A stretch of 64,000 bases of DNA from Falsiroseomonas sp050563525 (GCF_050563525.1 NZ_JBNXUN010000001.1:558001-622000); one strand, 5' to 3'; shown: positions 46,522-56,115, counted from the first letter of the stretch. A program made the numbers and translations. The notes: generated by a model from the sequence alone, not told the origin.

Positions 46522-48816
46522 CGCGCCGGCCGGCGGGGCGTGAACGGTGACGGGCGGCGCCTCGCCCTGCCAAGCCTCGATCTGCACCAGGCATGATTGC
46601 GCGGCGGAGCCCTGCCCGAGGCGGGAGGTGCCGACATCCGAGGTCAGCACGTTGGGGTTGCCGTGCAGGCAGGTGCTGTCGGTGGCGCCGGGCCGCGCCG
46701 GATTCCACCAGGCGCCGGTGGCCATGGCGACGACGCCGGGGCGGATGTCCTCGGTCACGCGCAGGCCAGCGGCGACGGCGCCGCGGTCGTTGAAGACGCG
46801 GATCACCTGGCCATCCACCAGGCCGCGGGCGGCGGCGTCGGCAGGGTTCATGCGCAGCTTCTCGCGGCCCTGGATCTTGTCGTCGGCGGCGACGCGGCCG
46901 GTGTCGAGCTGGCCGTGCAGGCGTGTCGCCGGCTGGAAGGACAGCATGTGCAGCGGATATTTCCGGGCGAGGGCACTGCCGAGGAACTCGGTCGGCTCGC
47001 GCCAGACGGCATGGCCGGGGGTCTCGGCGTAGCCGAAGCCGGCGATGGTTTCGGAGAAGATCTCGACCTTGCCGGAGGGCGTGTTCAGCGGGTTCGCGGC
47101 CGGGTCGGCGGCGAAGTCGGCGAACTGGACGTAGTCCGTGGCGGGCGGCGGGATCTCGACATGGCCAGCTTCCCAGAACGTCGCGAAATCCGGAACTTGG
47201 ATGTCCTGCGCGGCGCAGGCCTGGCGCCAGCGGCCATACAGGTGCTGCAGCCAGGCGGATTCGTCGCGCTGTTCGGTGAAGGCTGCACGGAAGCCGGCGG
47301 CGTCGGCGAGGTCGGCCAGGATGTCGACGTCGTTGCGGGCCTGCCCAACCGGCGCGATAGCCTGATGCATGGCGCGGACGAAGCGGTCACGGGACGCGCT
47401 GCCGATGTCGTTGCGCTCGAGGCTCGTCGTCGCCGGCAGCACGATGTCGGCGTGGCGGGCGACCGCGGTCCACCACGGCTCCTGCACCACGACGGTGTCG
47501 GCGCGGCACCACGCCCGGAGCAGGCGGCCGAGGTCCTGGTGGTGGTGGAAGGGGTTGCCGCCGGCCCACCAGATCATGCGGATGTCGGGCAGCAGCAGGT
47601 CGCGGCCGTTGTATTGCAGGATCTCGCCAGGACGCTCCAGCAGCTCCGTCACCCGGGCGACCGGGATATAGGCGCCGCAGGGGTTACGGACGGAGGGGCC
47701 GGCGACGGAGGGCACCTCGTGCCGCGGCGTGCCCATGCCGTTCATGCTGCCATAGCCGAAGGCGATCCCCTGCCCCGGGCTGCCGATGCCCCCCAGCATG
47801 GCGGCGAAGGCGACCAGCGCCCACCAGGGCTGCTCGCCGTGTTCCGCGCGCTGGATGGACCAGGTGGCGGTGCACATGGTGGGGGCGGCCGCGGCCTCGA
47901 GCGCGAGGCGGCGGATCGTACCGGCCGGAACATCGGTCAGCGCGGCCGCCCAATCGGGGGTCTTGGCGACGCCATCGGCCTTCCCCAGGACGTAGTCGCG
48001 GAAGTGGTCGTAACCGACGGTGCAGCGGGACAGGAAGGCCGTATCCTCCTGCCCGGACTCGATCAGCACATGCGCCATGGCGAACATCATCGCCGCGTCG
48101 GTGTTCGGCCGGATCGGCACCCATTCGGCGCCGAGGAAGTCGCCGACGTCGCCCTTGAAGGGAGAGATGTTGACGAAGCGGACACCGGCGGCGGCGGCCT
48201 GCCGCATCAGCGGCACGTATTCATGCGCGCCGCCGCCGCCCGAGGTCACCAGCCCGTTCTTCAGCGGCAGGCCGCCGAAGCAGAGCATCAGCTTCGTGTG
48301 GCGCGCGATGCTAAGCCAGTCCGTCACCCGCCCCTGGATGACCTCGTTGGTGCCCAGGATGTGCGGCATCAGGGTCATGCCGGCGCCGTAGGAATAGTTC
48401 GTCACCTGGCTGGTGAAGCCACCGCCCAGGCCGAGGAAGCGATGGAGCTGCGTGCGGGCGTGGTGGTAGCGGCCCGCGGAGGACCAGCCATAGCTGCCGC
48501 CGAGGATGGCGGGCGCGCCATGTTCCGCGCGGATGCGGGCGGTTTCCTCGGCGACCAGGCGGATCGCCTCGTCCCACTTCAGCGGGATGAAGCTGTCGCC
48601 GCCGCGGGAAAAGCCGCGCCGTTCGCCACGCAGCCAGCCGGCGCGGGCATAGGGCCGGTCGATACGCGCGGCACTGTGAACAGCGTCCGGCATCGAGGCG
48701 AGCAGCGTCCCGGGAAAGGAATCGCGGGCGAAGGGGCGGGCCTCGGTAAGGCGGCCATTCTCGACCACCGCCTCGAAGGCGCCCCAGTGGGAGGAATGTG
48801 GCTTGATCTCGGTCAT
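46510..48816 (-). CDS. bisC: Molybdopterin oxidoreductase, BisC/TorZ-type
   Basis: This 768-residue enzyme of the DMSO-reductase family is closest in layout to biotin/methionine sulfoxide reductases. It has no iron-sulfur motif and no twin-arginine signal, so it is cytoplasmic. The serine Mo-ligand loop is GGSYGWSSAGRYHH (106-119). Cofactor-binding stretches include WWAGGNPFHHHQDLGRL, ATTSLERNDIGSASRD and, in the C-terminal cap, GDVGTSRLGQG-like DVGTSRLGQGSAAQ. It reduces S- or N-oxides. The start at 48816 has only a weak ribosome site. Confidence 0.88.
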   Translation of the reverse strand: MTEIKPHSSHWGAFEAVVENGRLTEARPFARDSFPGTLLASMPDAVHSAARIDRPYARAGWLRGERRGFSRGGDSFIPLKWDEAIRLVAEETARIRAEHGAPAILGGSYGWSSAGRYHHARTQLHRFLGLGGGFTSQVTNYSYGAGMTLMPHILGTNEVIQGRVTDWLSIARHTKLMLCFGGLPLKNGLVTSGGGGAHEYVPLMRQAAAAGVRFVNISPFKGDVGDFLGAEWVPIRPNTDAAMMFAMAHVLIESGQEDTAFLSRCTVGYDHFRDYVLGKADGVAKTPDWAAALTDVPAGTIRRLALEAAAAPTMCTATWSIQRAEHGEQPWWALVAFAAMLGGIGSPGQGIAFGYGSMNGMGTPRHEVPSVAGPSVRNPCGAYIPVARVTELLERPGEILQYNGRDLLLPDIRMIWWAGGNPFHHHQDLGRLLRAWCRADTVVVQEPWWTAVARHADIVLPATTSLERNDIGSASRDRFVRAMHQAIAPVGQARNDVDILADLADAAGFRAAFTEQRDESAWLQHLYGRWRQACAAQDIQVPDFATFWEAGHVEIPPPATDYVQFADFAADPAANPLNTPSGKVEIFSETIAGFGYAETPGHAVWREPTEFLGSALARKYPLHMLSFQPATRLHGQLDTGRVAADDKIQGREKLRMNPADAAARGLVDGQVIRVFNDRGAVAAGLRVTEDIRPGVVAMATGAWWNPARPGATDSTCLHGNPNVLTSDVGTSRLGQGSAAQSCLVQIEAWQGEAPPVTVHAPPAGASSP

Positions 48817-48939
48817 CGGACGAACCCCTTCGGGCGCAATCTGACGCCGCCGGTCGGGCGCGACAACCTCGATCGCGTGGCTTACAGGCGGCGCAAAAGG
48901 GGCTAGGCTTCGCCCACCCTGCATTCCGAAGGAAGCGCC

Positions 48940-50337
48940 ATGACCCCGCCGCGCAATTCGAACGCCGCACGCGATATCGCGAATGTGCTGCACCCCTATA
49001 CCGACCACCGCGCCCATGCCGTGAACGGCCCGCTGGTGATCGCGCGCGGCGAGGGCGTGCGGGTGTGGGACGACCAGGGCAAGGAATACATCGAGGCGGT
49101 GGCCGGGCTGTGGTGCGCCTCGCTCGGCTTCGACAACAAGCGGCTGGCGGAAGCTGCCTACACGCAGATGAAGAAGCTGCCCTTCTACCATTCCTTCACG
49201 GCGAAGTCGCACGAGCCGCTGATCGACCTGTCGGAGATGCTGATCGAGCGCGCGCCCTGCCCGATGAGCAAGGTGTTCTACGCGAACAGCGGGTCGGAGG
49301 CGAACGACACCGCGCTGAAGATGATCTGGTACTACAACAACGCGGTCGGGCGGCCGGAGAAGAAGAAGGTCATCTCCCGCCTCAAGGCCTATCACGGCAT
49401 CACCATCGCGGCCGGGTCGCTGACCGGGCTGCCGGTGAACCACAAGATGTTCGACCTGCCGGTCTCCGATCGCTTCATCCATGTCTCGACGCCGCACCAC
49501 TACCATGGCGCCAAGCCGGGCGAATCCGAGGAAGACTTCGCCACGCGGCTGGCGGCGGAGCTGGAGGAAACGATCGTGCGGGAGGGGCCTGAGACGGTGG
49601 CGGCCTTCTTTGCCGAGCCGGTGATGGGGGCGGGCGGCGTGATGGTGCCGCCGGCCACCTACTTCGACAAGATCCAGGCGGTGCTACGGCGCCACGACGT
49701 GCTGTTCGTCGCCGACGAGGTGATCTGCGGCTTCGGGCGCACCGGCAACTACTGGGGCTGCCAGACCTACGACATCACGCCGGACATCATCACCTGCGCC
49801 AAGGCGCTGAGCGCATCGTTCCTGCCGATCTCGGCCATCATCATCAACGACCGCATCTTCCAGGGCCTGGCGGACGGATCGCAGACCATCGGCACCTGGG
49901 GACACGGCTTCACCTATTCCGGCCATCCGGTCGCCGCCGCGGTCGCGCTGGAGACGCTGAAGATCTACGACGAGCTGGACATCGTGAGCCATGTCCGCAC
50001 CGCCGGGGACCACATGCAGAAGGTGCTGCGCGAGCGCTTCGAGGGCCATCCGCTGGTGGGCGAAGTGCGCGGCATCGGCATGGTCGCGGCGATCGAGCTG
50101 GTCGCGGACAAGGCGAACCACAAGAACTTCGAGGCCTCCGCCAAGGTCGGACCGCGCCTGGCAAAGGCTGGCGAGCAGGAGGGCGTGATCCTGCGCGGGT
50201 TGGCGAACGACACCATCGCGTTCTCGCCGCCGCTGATCATGAACGTCGACGAGATTGACCAGATGGTGGAGCGCACGGCGAAGGCGCTGGACAATGTCGC
50301 GGTGCAGCTGCGGCGGGAGAGCCTGACAGTCGTCTGA
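48940..50337 (+). CDS. Class III PLP aminotransferase
   Basis: This 465-residue omega-aminotransferase is of the putrescine/beta-alanine-pyruvate group. The PLP lysine is Lys288 in TCAKALSAS, the cofactor Asp is in VADEVICGFGRTG (257-269), and the phosphate loop is NSGSEANDTALK (116-127). It transfers an amino group from a diamine, beta-amino acid or similar donor to pyruvate or 2-oxoglutarate. The following small gene starts two bases after the stop. Confidence 0.92.
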   Translation: MTPPRNSNAARDIANVLHPYTDHRAHAVNGPLVIARGEGVRVWDDQGKEYIEAVAGLWCASLGFDNKRLAEAAYTQMKKLPFYHSFTAKSHEPLIDLSEMLIERAPCPMSKVFYANSGSEANDTALKMIWYYNNAVGRPEKKKVISRLKAYHGITIAAGSLTGLPVNHKMFDLPVSDRFIHVSTPHHYHGAKPGESEEDFATRLAAELEETIVREGPETVAAFFAEPVMGAGGVMVPPATYFDKIQAVLRRHDVLFVADEVICGFGRTGNYWGCQTYDITPDIITCAKALSASFLPISAIIINDRIFQGLADGSQTIGTWGHGFTYSGHPVAAAVALETLKIYDELDIVSHVRTAGDHMQKVLRERFEGHPLVGEVRGIGMVAAIELVADKANHKNFEASAKVGPRLAKAGEQEGVILRGLANDTIAFSPPLIMNVDEIDQMVERTAKALDNVAVQLRRESLTVV

Positions 50338-50339
50338 CC

Positions 50340-50717
50340 ATGTCGCTGATGGTGCTGGTCGCCGGTCCCTACCGCTCGGGGACCGGGGATGACCCGGAGC
50401 TGATCGCAGCGAATGTGCATGCGATGGAACATGCCGCGCTGGCGCTCTGGCAGGCAGGGCACCTGCCGGTGCTGGGCGAGTGGTTCGCGCTGCCGCTGAT
50501 CGCCAGCGCCGGGTCACGGGCGCGCGGCGATGCCGTGTGGGACGGTATCTTCCATCCGGTGGCGGAGAAGGTTGCGGCACGCTGCGACGGTTGCCTGCGG
50601 ATCGGCGGCGCCTCCGCCGGCGCGGACCTGATGGTGTCGCTGTTTACCGCGAATGGGCGCCCGGTCTGGCACAGGCCGGAGGATTTGCCGCCGGCCGCAC
50701 CCCTGATCCGGGCATGA
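50340..50717 (+). CDS. DUF4406 (nucleoside deoxyribosyltransferase-like) protein
   Basis: This 125-residue small Rossmann-like protein starts LMVLVAGPYRSGTGDDPELIAANV, continues LWQAGHLPVLGEWFALPLI and ends with CDGCLRIGGASAGADLMVSL. These are the landmarks of DUF4406, related to nucleoside 2-deoxyribosyltransferases. It follows the aminotransferase by two bases, so co-expression is likely. Activity is not established for this subgroup. Confidence 0.8.
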   Translation: MSLMVLVAGPYRSGTGDDPELIAANVHAMEHAALALWQAGHLPVLGEWFALPLIASAGSRARGDAVWDGIFHPVAEKVAARCDGCLRIGGASAGADLMVSLFTANGRPVWHRPEDLPPAAPLIRA

Positions 50718-50726
50718 CCCGGCGGC

Positions 50727-51761
50727 TCAGCGCGCGCGGCTGATGCAGAACTCGACGATGCCGGCGAGCGCGCGGCGTTCGCGGCATTCGGGGAAGATGG
50801 ACAGGGCTTCGAGCGACGCCTCGCCATAGTGGCGGGCGCGTTCGACCGTGTCGGCGAAGCCGCGGTGCTTCTGCATCAGGGCGATGGCCTGCGGCAGGTC
50901 GGCTTCGGTCTGGTCGCGGTCTTCCAGGGTGCGACGCCAGAAGGCGCGCTCGGACTCATCGCCGCGTTGGAAGGCGAGCAGGACGGGCAGCGTGATCTTG
51001 CCCTCGCGGAAGTCGTCGCCAACCGTCTTGCCGAGGGCTTCCTGTTCGGCGGAATAGTCGAGCGCATCGTCGATGAGCTGGAACGCGACACCGAGGTTAT
51101 GACCATAGGCGCGCAGCGCCACCTGCTGCGCCACGCCGCAATCGGCGACGATGGCGCCGACCTCGGTCGCGGCGGCGAACAGGGCGGCGGTCTTGCCCTC
51201 GATGACGGCGAGGTACTGCGCTTCCGTCGTCGCGGTGTCGTTCTGCGTGATGAGCTGCAGGACCTCACCCTCCGCGATGGTGGCAGACGCGGTGGCGAGG
51301 ATGCCGAGCACTTCGAGTGAGCCGTCCTCGACCATCAGCTGAAACGCGCGGGCGAACAGGAAATCGCCGACCAGCACGCTGGGCTTGTTGCCGAACAGCG
51401 CATTGGCGCTGGCCTGGCCGCGACGTAGGGCGCTTTCGTCAACGACATCGTCATGCAGCAGCGTCGCGGTATGGATGAACTCGACGCAGGCGGCCAACGC
51501 CACGTGGCGCTGGCCCTCGCGGTAGCCGGCGAGCTTCGCGGCGGCCAGCGTCAGCAGCGGGCGCAGGCGCTTGCCACCGGCGGCGACGATGTGGGCAGCG
51601 AGCTGCGGGATCAGCGCCACGGGGCTCTGCATGCGCTCGACGATCAGCCGGTTGCAGGATTCGAGGTCGCGCTGCACCAGGGCCATCAGGGTGGCGAGGG
51701 CGTCCTCGCCCCGGATCGCCTCCGGTGCATCATCGGTGCTGGGCGCGACAGGCAGATCCAC
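50727..51761 (-). CDS. ispB: Polyprenyl diphosphate synthase (octaprenyl/decaprenyl)
   Basis: This 344-residue trans-prenyltransferase makes the ubiquinone side chain from IPP and allylic diphosphates. The two Asp-rich motifs are DDVVD (104-108) and DDALD (231-235), with GGKRLRPLL before the first and the chain-length region FIHTATLLH directly upstream. It is divergent from the DUF2007/TrmN6 pair. The product is probably C40-C50. Confidence 0.92.
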   Translation of the reverse strand: MDLPVAPSTDDAPEAIRGEDALATLMALVQRDLESCNRLIVERMQSPVALIPQLAAHIVAAGGKRLRPLLTLAAAKLAGYREGQRHVALAACVEFIHTATLLHDDVVDESALRRGQASANALFGNKPSVLVGDFLFARAFQLMVEDGSLEVLGILATASATIAEGEVLQLITQNDTATTEAQYLAVIEGKTAALFAAATEVGAIVADCGVAQQVALRAYGHNLGVAFQLIDDALDYSAEQEALGKTVGDDFREGKITLPVLLAFQRGDESERAFWRRTLEDRDQTEADLPQAIALMQKHRGFADTVERARHYGEASLEALSIFPECRERRALAGIVEFCISRAR

Positions 51762-51870
51762 GCGGTATTGACCTCGGTTCGTTGCCGGGCAACTTAGCTA
51801 CGCCCCCCCCAAGGGGCAAGGCTGCCGCCCCTCCGGGGCGGGGACAAGCTAAGCGGACGGGAACGCCAGA

Positions 51871-52089
51871 ATGCGGGTGCTGCTGGCGACGACGAACCCA
51901 ATCCGCCTCTCCTTCCTCATGGCCCTGCTGCGCGACGCTGGCTACGCGCCGGTGGTGCTCGATGGGCATGTCAGCGCCATCGAGGGGGGCATCGGAATCT
52001 TCCCGCGACGGCTCGCGGTGCCCGAGGACCAGGCATCGGGGGCGAGGCGATTGCTGGCCGAGGCCGGGGAGTCGGATGGACTCGCCTGA
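51871..52089 (+). CDS. DUF2007 small protein
   Basis: This 72-residue PII-like DUF2007 protein has the pattern LLATTNPIRLSFLMALLRDAGYAPVVLD (2-29) then EGGIGIFPRRLAVPEDQASGARRLL. It overlaps the start of the methyltransferase gene by 14 bases, an arrangement common in alphaproteobacteria. Function is unknown; a signal-transfer role has been proposed for the domain. Confidence 0.82.
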   Translation: MRVLLATTNPIRLSFLMALLRDAGYAPVVLDGHVSAIEGGIGIFPRRLAVPEDQASGARRLLAEAGESDGLA

Positions 52090-52804
52090 CCTGACCGAGG
52101 ATCAGCTGCTGGGCGGCCGGGTGCGGCTGCTGCAGCGACGGGACGGGCTGCGCGCCGGCCATGACGCGGTGCTGCTGGCCGCCGCGGTGCCGGCGCGGCC
52201 GGGCGATGTGGTGCTGGAAGCCGGGTGCGGCAGCGGCGCGGTGTTCCTGTGCCTGCTGGCCAGGGTTCCCGGGATTATTGTGGTGGCGGTGGAGCGCGAT
52301 GCCGCGCTGGCCGCGCTGGCGCGCGAGAATGCGGCCCGGAACGGACTCGCGGCGGTTGTGACGGTGCTGAAGGGCGATGTGGCTGATCCGGCGCTGCGGA
52401 CGGCCCTGCCCCGTGTCACGCACGCCTTCGCCAACCCGCCCTACTGGCCGGCGGGAACGCCGCCGCCAGGGGCGTTGCGCGCCGGGGCGACGCATGCGGA
52501 TGAGGTACCGCTGGCGGCATGGACAGGGTTCATGACGGCCGGGCTGGCGCATCGGGGCAGCGTGACGCTGGTGCTGCCGGCCGCCCGATTCGCGGATGGG
52601 GTGAGTGCCTTGGCAAGTGCCGGCTGCGGCAGCCTGGCATTGCTACCGCTATGGCCGCGCAGGGACGTTGCAGCCAAGCGGGTGCTGCTGGCGGGGCGTC
52701 GCGGCGGGCGCGGCCCGGCGCGGGTGCTGCCGGGGCTGGTGCTGCATGGGGAGGGCGCGGCCGCCGATCCGGTGCTGCGGGATGCGGCGGCGCTGCCGCT
52801 CTAG
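52076..52804 (+). CDS. tRNA1(Val) A37 N6-methyltransferase-like (TrmN6/YfiC family)
   Basis: This 242-residue SAM-dependent methyltransferase has the SAM loop LEAGCGSG (47-54) and the N6-adenine motif NPPYW (120-124). The N-terminal LLGGRVRLLQRRDGLRAGHDAVLLA is typical of the TrmN6 group. It probably methylates a tRNA adenine, though protein or RNA targets vary in the family. Four bases overlap the convergent small gene. Confidence 0.87.
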   Translation: MDSPDLTEDQLLGGRVRLLQRRDGLRAGHDAVLLAAAVPARPGDVVLEAGCGSGAVFLCLLARVPGIIVVAVERDAALAALARENAARNGLAAVVTVLKGDVADPALRTALPRVTHAFANPPYWPAGTPPPGALRAGATHADEVPLAAWTGFMTAGLAHRGSVTLVLPAARFADGVSALASAGCGSLALLPLWPRRDVAAKRVLLAGRRGGRGPARVLPGLVLHGEGAAADPVLRDAAALPL

Positions 52805-53085
52805 CTTTCGTTCGCCTCCGGGTGGCGCAGCAGCCACAGGCGTTCATGCGCCGCGACCAGGCTTTCCATGTTCTTGCGGCGGTTGACGTCGGGCGCCACC
52901 GGCCGGCGCGTCAGCATCATCTCCAGGATCCGCAGCAACTCCTCCGCCACCTCGAAGTCGCCCTGGTCGCAGGCGTGGTGGAAAGCGATCAGGATCTTGT
53001 CGGACAGCCGCCTGGTATGGCGGGGCGGGTTCGACGACGCGATTCGGGCATCGCGGCCGGACGGCTCCCGTTCCTCGTCGGACAT
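52801..53085 (-). CDS. Small conserved-looking hypothetical protein
   Basis: This 94-residue soluble helical protein has the core RRLSDKILIAFHHACDQGDF then EVAEELLRILEMMLTR and KNMESLVAAHERLWLLRHPE, a pattern I associate with small uncharacterised Rhodospirillales proteins. ATG 53085 has GGAG eleven bases upstream. A GTG at 53112 in frame is possible. No function is known. Confidence 0.75.
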   Translation of the reverse strand: MSDEEREPSGRDARIASSNPPRHTRRLSDKILIAFHHACDQGDFEVAEELLRILEMMLTRRPVAPDVNRRKNMESLVAAHERLWLLRHPEANES

Positions 53086-53220
53086 GCGGAATGCGGCTCC
53101 ATAGTTCGGCACCGGGTGCCGGTGCAGTGGGTGGACATTAGCCAGTGTTAGACCCGGCCGGAACCCTCCGCGACGCTGACGCCGGTCGCGGAGAGGTCAA
53201 AGTCGAGCAAGCCGGCTTGA

Positions 53221-53895
53221 TCAGACCGGGCGAAGATGCGCGCGGACCGACTGGGCGATGGCCTCGGGCGTGGTTTCCGGCCGGAACAGGGTGCGGACGC
53301 GGCCATCCGGACCGACCAGGTAGATGAAGGAGGAGTGATCCATCAGGTAGGCCGACATTTCGGGCCGCTGGGCCTTGGCATAATAGACGCGATAGGCGCG
53401 GGCGGCGGCGGCGACCTGTTCCGGCGAACCGGTCAGGCCGACCATGCGGGGGTGAAAGCGGCTGACATAGTCGGCCAGTGCTTCCGGCGTGTCCCGCTCC
53501 GGGTCGATGGTGATGAGCATGGGCGTCACCTGGGCGCCCTGTTCCTCCAGCGCGTCGATGGCGGTGGCGATGGTGCCGAGTTCGGTCGGGCAGACATCGG
53601 GGCAATAGGTGAAGCCGAAATAGACCAGCAGGAAGCGGCCGGCGAAATCGGCCTCCGTCACCGGCTTGCCGGACTGGTCCACCAGGCTGAATGGGCCGCC
53701 GAGCGCGAGGCCCTGCGGCAGTTGCACGCCGCCGGCCGAAGGCGCGGGCATGTCGGCGCCGACAAAGCTGCCGATGCGGCGGAGGAAGGCATCCGCGATT
53801 CCCTCATCCGGGTCACGGCCGAGCCAGGCGGCGGTCCAGAGGCCGCCGAGGAACAGCAGGAGGATCAGGGCGAGGACACGAATCGCGACGAGCAT
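53221..53895 (-). CDS. SCO1/SenC copper chaperone-like protein
   Basis: This 224-residue membrane-anchored thioredoxin-fold protein has an N-terminal helix (3-24) and the copper site Cys98 and Cys102 in YCPDVCP with His187 in MDHSSF. It delivers copper to the CuA site of cytochrome c oxidase or acts as a periplasmic thiol reductase. No cox genes are next to it. Confidence 0.93.
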   Translation of the reverse strand: MLVAIRVLALILLLFLGGLWTAAWLGRDPDEGIADAFLRRIGSFVGADMPAPSAGGVQLPQGLALGGPFSLVDQSGKPVTEADFAGRFLLVYFGFTYCPDVCPTELGTIATAIDALEEQGAQVTPMLITIDPERDTPEALADYVSRFHPRMVGLTGSPEQVAAAARAYRVYYAKAQRPEMSAYLMDHSSFIYLVGPDGRVRTLFRPETTPEAIAQSVRAHLRPV

Positions 53896-54010
53896 GGCAT
53901 GGGAGATAGGCGCGGCGGGCGGCGGCGTCCACGGGACAGGCGCTGCACAACTGCCGGGGCCGGTGCTTCGTTAGCAGCTTCAGGTCAGCCGCGGCGGCAC
54001 GGAGGTCGGG

Positions 54011-54736
54011 ATGGACAGGCAGCGTGATGAGGAACCCGCGGAAAGCGGCCTGCGGCTTCCGCCCAGCCCGGTGCTGCCGGTGACGCCGGGGGAGACGATC
54101 ACCGTGCTGGTGCATTTCCACCGCGCGGAGATCGGGCGGATGACCGGATGGCGGGACCGGATCGACCTGACCTCCAACTGGGCGATCACGGTGGTGGCGG
54201 GCATGTTGTCCGTGTCCCTGTCCACGCCGGCGGCGCATCACGGCGTGCTGCTGTTCGCCATGGTGCTGGTCATGCTGCTGTTGTCGATCGAGGCGCGGCG
54301 CTACCGGTTCTTCGACGTCTACCGGACCCGGGTGCGGCGGCTGGAGCGGCACTACTACGCGCAGGTCTTCGCGCCGCGACCGGATGTCGACGCGGATTGG
54401 GCCGAACGCATGGCCGCCGACCTGCGCGAGCCGCGCTTCCTGATCTCAAGGCGCACCGCAATGTCGCGGCGGCTGCGGCGGAACTACTTCTGGATGTTCC
54501 TGGTGCTGCTGGCCGCGTGGGTGCTGAAGATTTCCTCCTCCTGGCTGTTGCAGGATTCGGTGCCGGTGGATCCGGCCCGGCCGGGGCCGGACCTGGTGCA
54601 GAACCTGGCGTTGGGGCCGGTGCCGGGGTGGCTGGTGCTGGCGGGGGTGGCCACGTTCTATGGCTGGGTGATCTACGCGACGTTCCGACCAAGGCCCAAG
54701 CTGGGGGAATTGGCGCATGGGGATGTGCATGTTTGA
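54011..54736 (+). CDS. DUF2270 membrane protein
   Basis: This 241-residue protein has a cytoplasmic N-terminal part and about four helices (56-75, 78-95, 160-182, 208-228). DUF2270 landmarks are FHRAEIGRMTGWRDRIDLTSN, then EARRYRFFDVYRTRVRRLERHYYA and MSRRLRRNYFW. It is of unknown function. The gene is followed by repeat copy D and converges on nrdB. Confidence 0.85.
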   Translation: MDRQRDEEPAESGLRLPPSPVLPVTPGETITVLVHFHRAEIGRMTGWRDRIDLTSNWAITVVAGMLSVSLSTPAAHHGVLLFAMVLVMLLLSIEARRYRFFDVYRTRVRRLERHYYAQVFAPRPDVDADWAERMAADLREPRFLISRRTAMSRRLRRNYFWMFLVLLAAWVLKISSSWLLQDSVPVDPARPGPDLVQNLALGPVPGWLVLAGVATFYGWVIYATFRPRPKLGELAHGDVHV

Positions 54737-54751
54737 GGGCGGAGGGTTGCG

Positions 54752-54824
54752 CGGCCTCCCCCCTCACCCCGACGGGGCACTGCACCGGCGCTCTCCCCCC
54801 TGAAATGGGGGGAGAGGGCTTTGA
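54752..54824. repeat. REP-like palindromic repeat, long form, copy D (inverted)
   Basis: Read on the minus strand it has AAAGCCCTCTCCCC, an arm GGGGGGAGAGCGCCGG and the tail GTCGGGGTGAGGGGGG, the long form also seen at 21886-21949. It fills the gap between the convergent DUF2270 and nrdB genes and may act as a bidirectional transcript end. Confidence 0.85.
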
Positions 54825-55874
54825 CTATCGGAGGGCGATTTCGCCTTCGGGCTGGGCGGTGGTGAAGGTGCTATCGCCGAAGGCTTCTTCCCAGGTGCCG
54901 GTGGTGCTGGCCTTGGAGTATTCGGTGGCGCGGTTCTCGAAGAAGTTGGTGTGCTCGATGGCGTTGAGCATCTCGTCGAGCCAGGGCAGCGGGTTGCGCT
55001 CAATGTTGTAGAGCGGCTCCAGGCCGAGCTGTTGCAGGCGGCGGTCGGCGATGTAGCGGATGTAGGTTTTCGTCTGCGCCGCATCGAGACCCTCGACGCC
55101 GCCCAATTCGAAGGCGAGGTCGATGAAGGCGTCCTCGTGCTCGACGATGGTCGAGCAGATCTGGGCGAGGTCGCGCTTCAGTTCCTCGGTCCAGATTTCC
55201 GGGTTCTCCTGCACGAAGGTGCGGAACAGGCGAATGACCGACAGGCAGTGCAGGGTTTCGTCGCGGACGGACCAGGAGACGATCTGGCCCATGCCCTTCA
55301 TCTTGTTGAAGCGAGGGAAGTTCATGAGGATGGCGAAGGACGCAAAAAGCTGCAGGCCCTCGGTGAAGGCGCCGAAGGCGGCGAGCGTCTTGGCGATCTC
55401 GGTCTTGTTCTCGACCGAGAAGTTCTGCATGTAGTCGTACTTGTCCTTCATCTCCTTGTACTTGAGGAAGGCCGTGTACTCGATCTCGGGCATGCCGATG
55501 GTGTCAAGCAGGTGCGAATAGGCGGCGATGTGGATGGTCTCCGTGTTGGAGAACGCCGACATCATCATCAGCACTTCGGTCGGTTTGAAGACCTGGCTGT
55601 ACTGCTTCATGTAGCAGTTGTTCACCTCGACATCCGCCTGGGTGAAGAAGCGGAAGATCTGCGTCAGGAGGTTCTTCTCGCCGGTGGAGAGGTTCTTCTG
55701 CCAGTCCTTCACGTCATCGGCCAGCGGCACTTCTTCCGGCAGCCAGTGGATGCGCTGCTGCTGCAACCAGGCCTCATAGGCCCAGGGGTAGCGGAAGGGC
55801 TTGTAGACCGGGTTCGCGGTCAGCAGGTCGAAACGCATCGGGAGCGCGTCGCGGGGAATGCTGTCATCGGGCAT
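54825..55874 (-). CDS. nrdB: Class Ia ribonucleotide reductase, beta subunit
   Basis: This 349-residue ferritin-like diiron protein carries the tyrosyl radical. Metal ligand helices are visible in ADVEVNNCYM and SNTETIHIAAYSHLLDTIG (Glu-x-x-His, followed by the Tyr that aligns with E. coli Tyr122), and SVRDETLHCLSVIRLFR. The radical Tyr is present, so it is class Ia/Ib-like rather than the Tyr-less Ic form. It is transcribed after nrdA with two small open frames between. Confidence 0.95.
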   Translation of the reverse strand: MPDDSIPRDALPMRFDLLTANPVYKPFRYPWAYEAWLQQQRIHWLPEEVPLADDVKDWQKNLSTGEKNLLTQIFRFFTQADVEVNNCYMKQYSQVFKPTEVLMMMSAFSNTETIHIAAYSHLLDTIGMPEIEYTAFLKYKEMKDKYDYMQNFSVENKTEIAKTLAAFGAFTEGLQLFASFAILMNFPRFNKMKGMGQIVSWSVRDETLHCLSVIRLFRTFVQENPEIWTEELKRDLAQICSTIVEHEDAFIDLAFELGGVEGLDAAQTKTYIRYIADRRLQQLGLEPLYNIERNPLPWLDEMLNAIEHTNFFENRATEYSKASTTGTWEEAFGDSTFTTAQPEGEIALR

Positions 55875-55877
55875 GGG

Positions 55878-56021
55878 CTAATCCTTCGAAACTGACTTGC
55901 GTCGCTTCCGCTGCCGAACATAATCAGCAATTTGGTCGCGGAAAACATAAACTAAGACGACAGCAGCAAACGGCCAGCCGACTTCATTGAGTGATAGATT
56001 TAGGGTCTGAATGTGCAGCAC
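55878..56021 (-). CDS. Small single-helix membrane protein between nrdA and nrdB
   Basis: This 47-residue frame starts with GTG, with AAGGA about seven bases upstream. It encodes VLHIQTLNLSLNEVGWPF (1-18), a membrane helix AAVVLVYVFRDQIADYV (19-35) and a basic tail RQRKRRKSVSKD. The layout (Trp-Pro at the membrane entry, Phe-Arg after the helix, basic tail) is common among real small membrane proteins. The stop lies three bases before the nrdB start. The DNA here is far less GC-rich than the nrd genes, as though inserted. Confidence 0.45.
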   Translation of the reverse strand: MLHIQTLNLSLNEVGWPFAAVVLVYVFRDQIADYVRQRKRRKSVSKD

Positions 56022-56115
56022 TAGGGCTTCCTTCCGCCGATTGTCTGACCGTCATTGCGTTCCCTTCTTCAGTTTCTTGGTCGGTTTGGAGCTACTCTAG
56101 ATCAAGATCAAAGAA

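Noticed and set aside
55985..56055. 23-codon leader peptide before the small membrane frame
   Set aside because: It has a good ribosome site, but is too short to support from sequence alone and overlaps the 47-codon frame. It is kept only as a remark.
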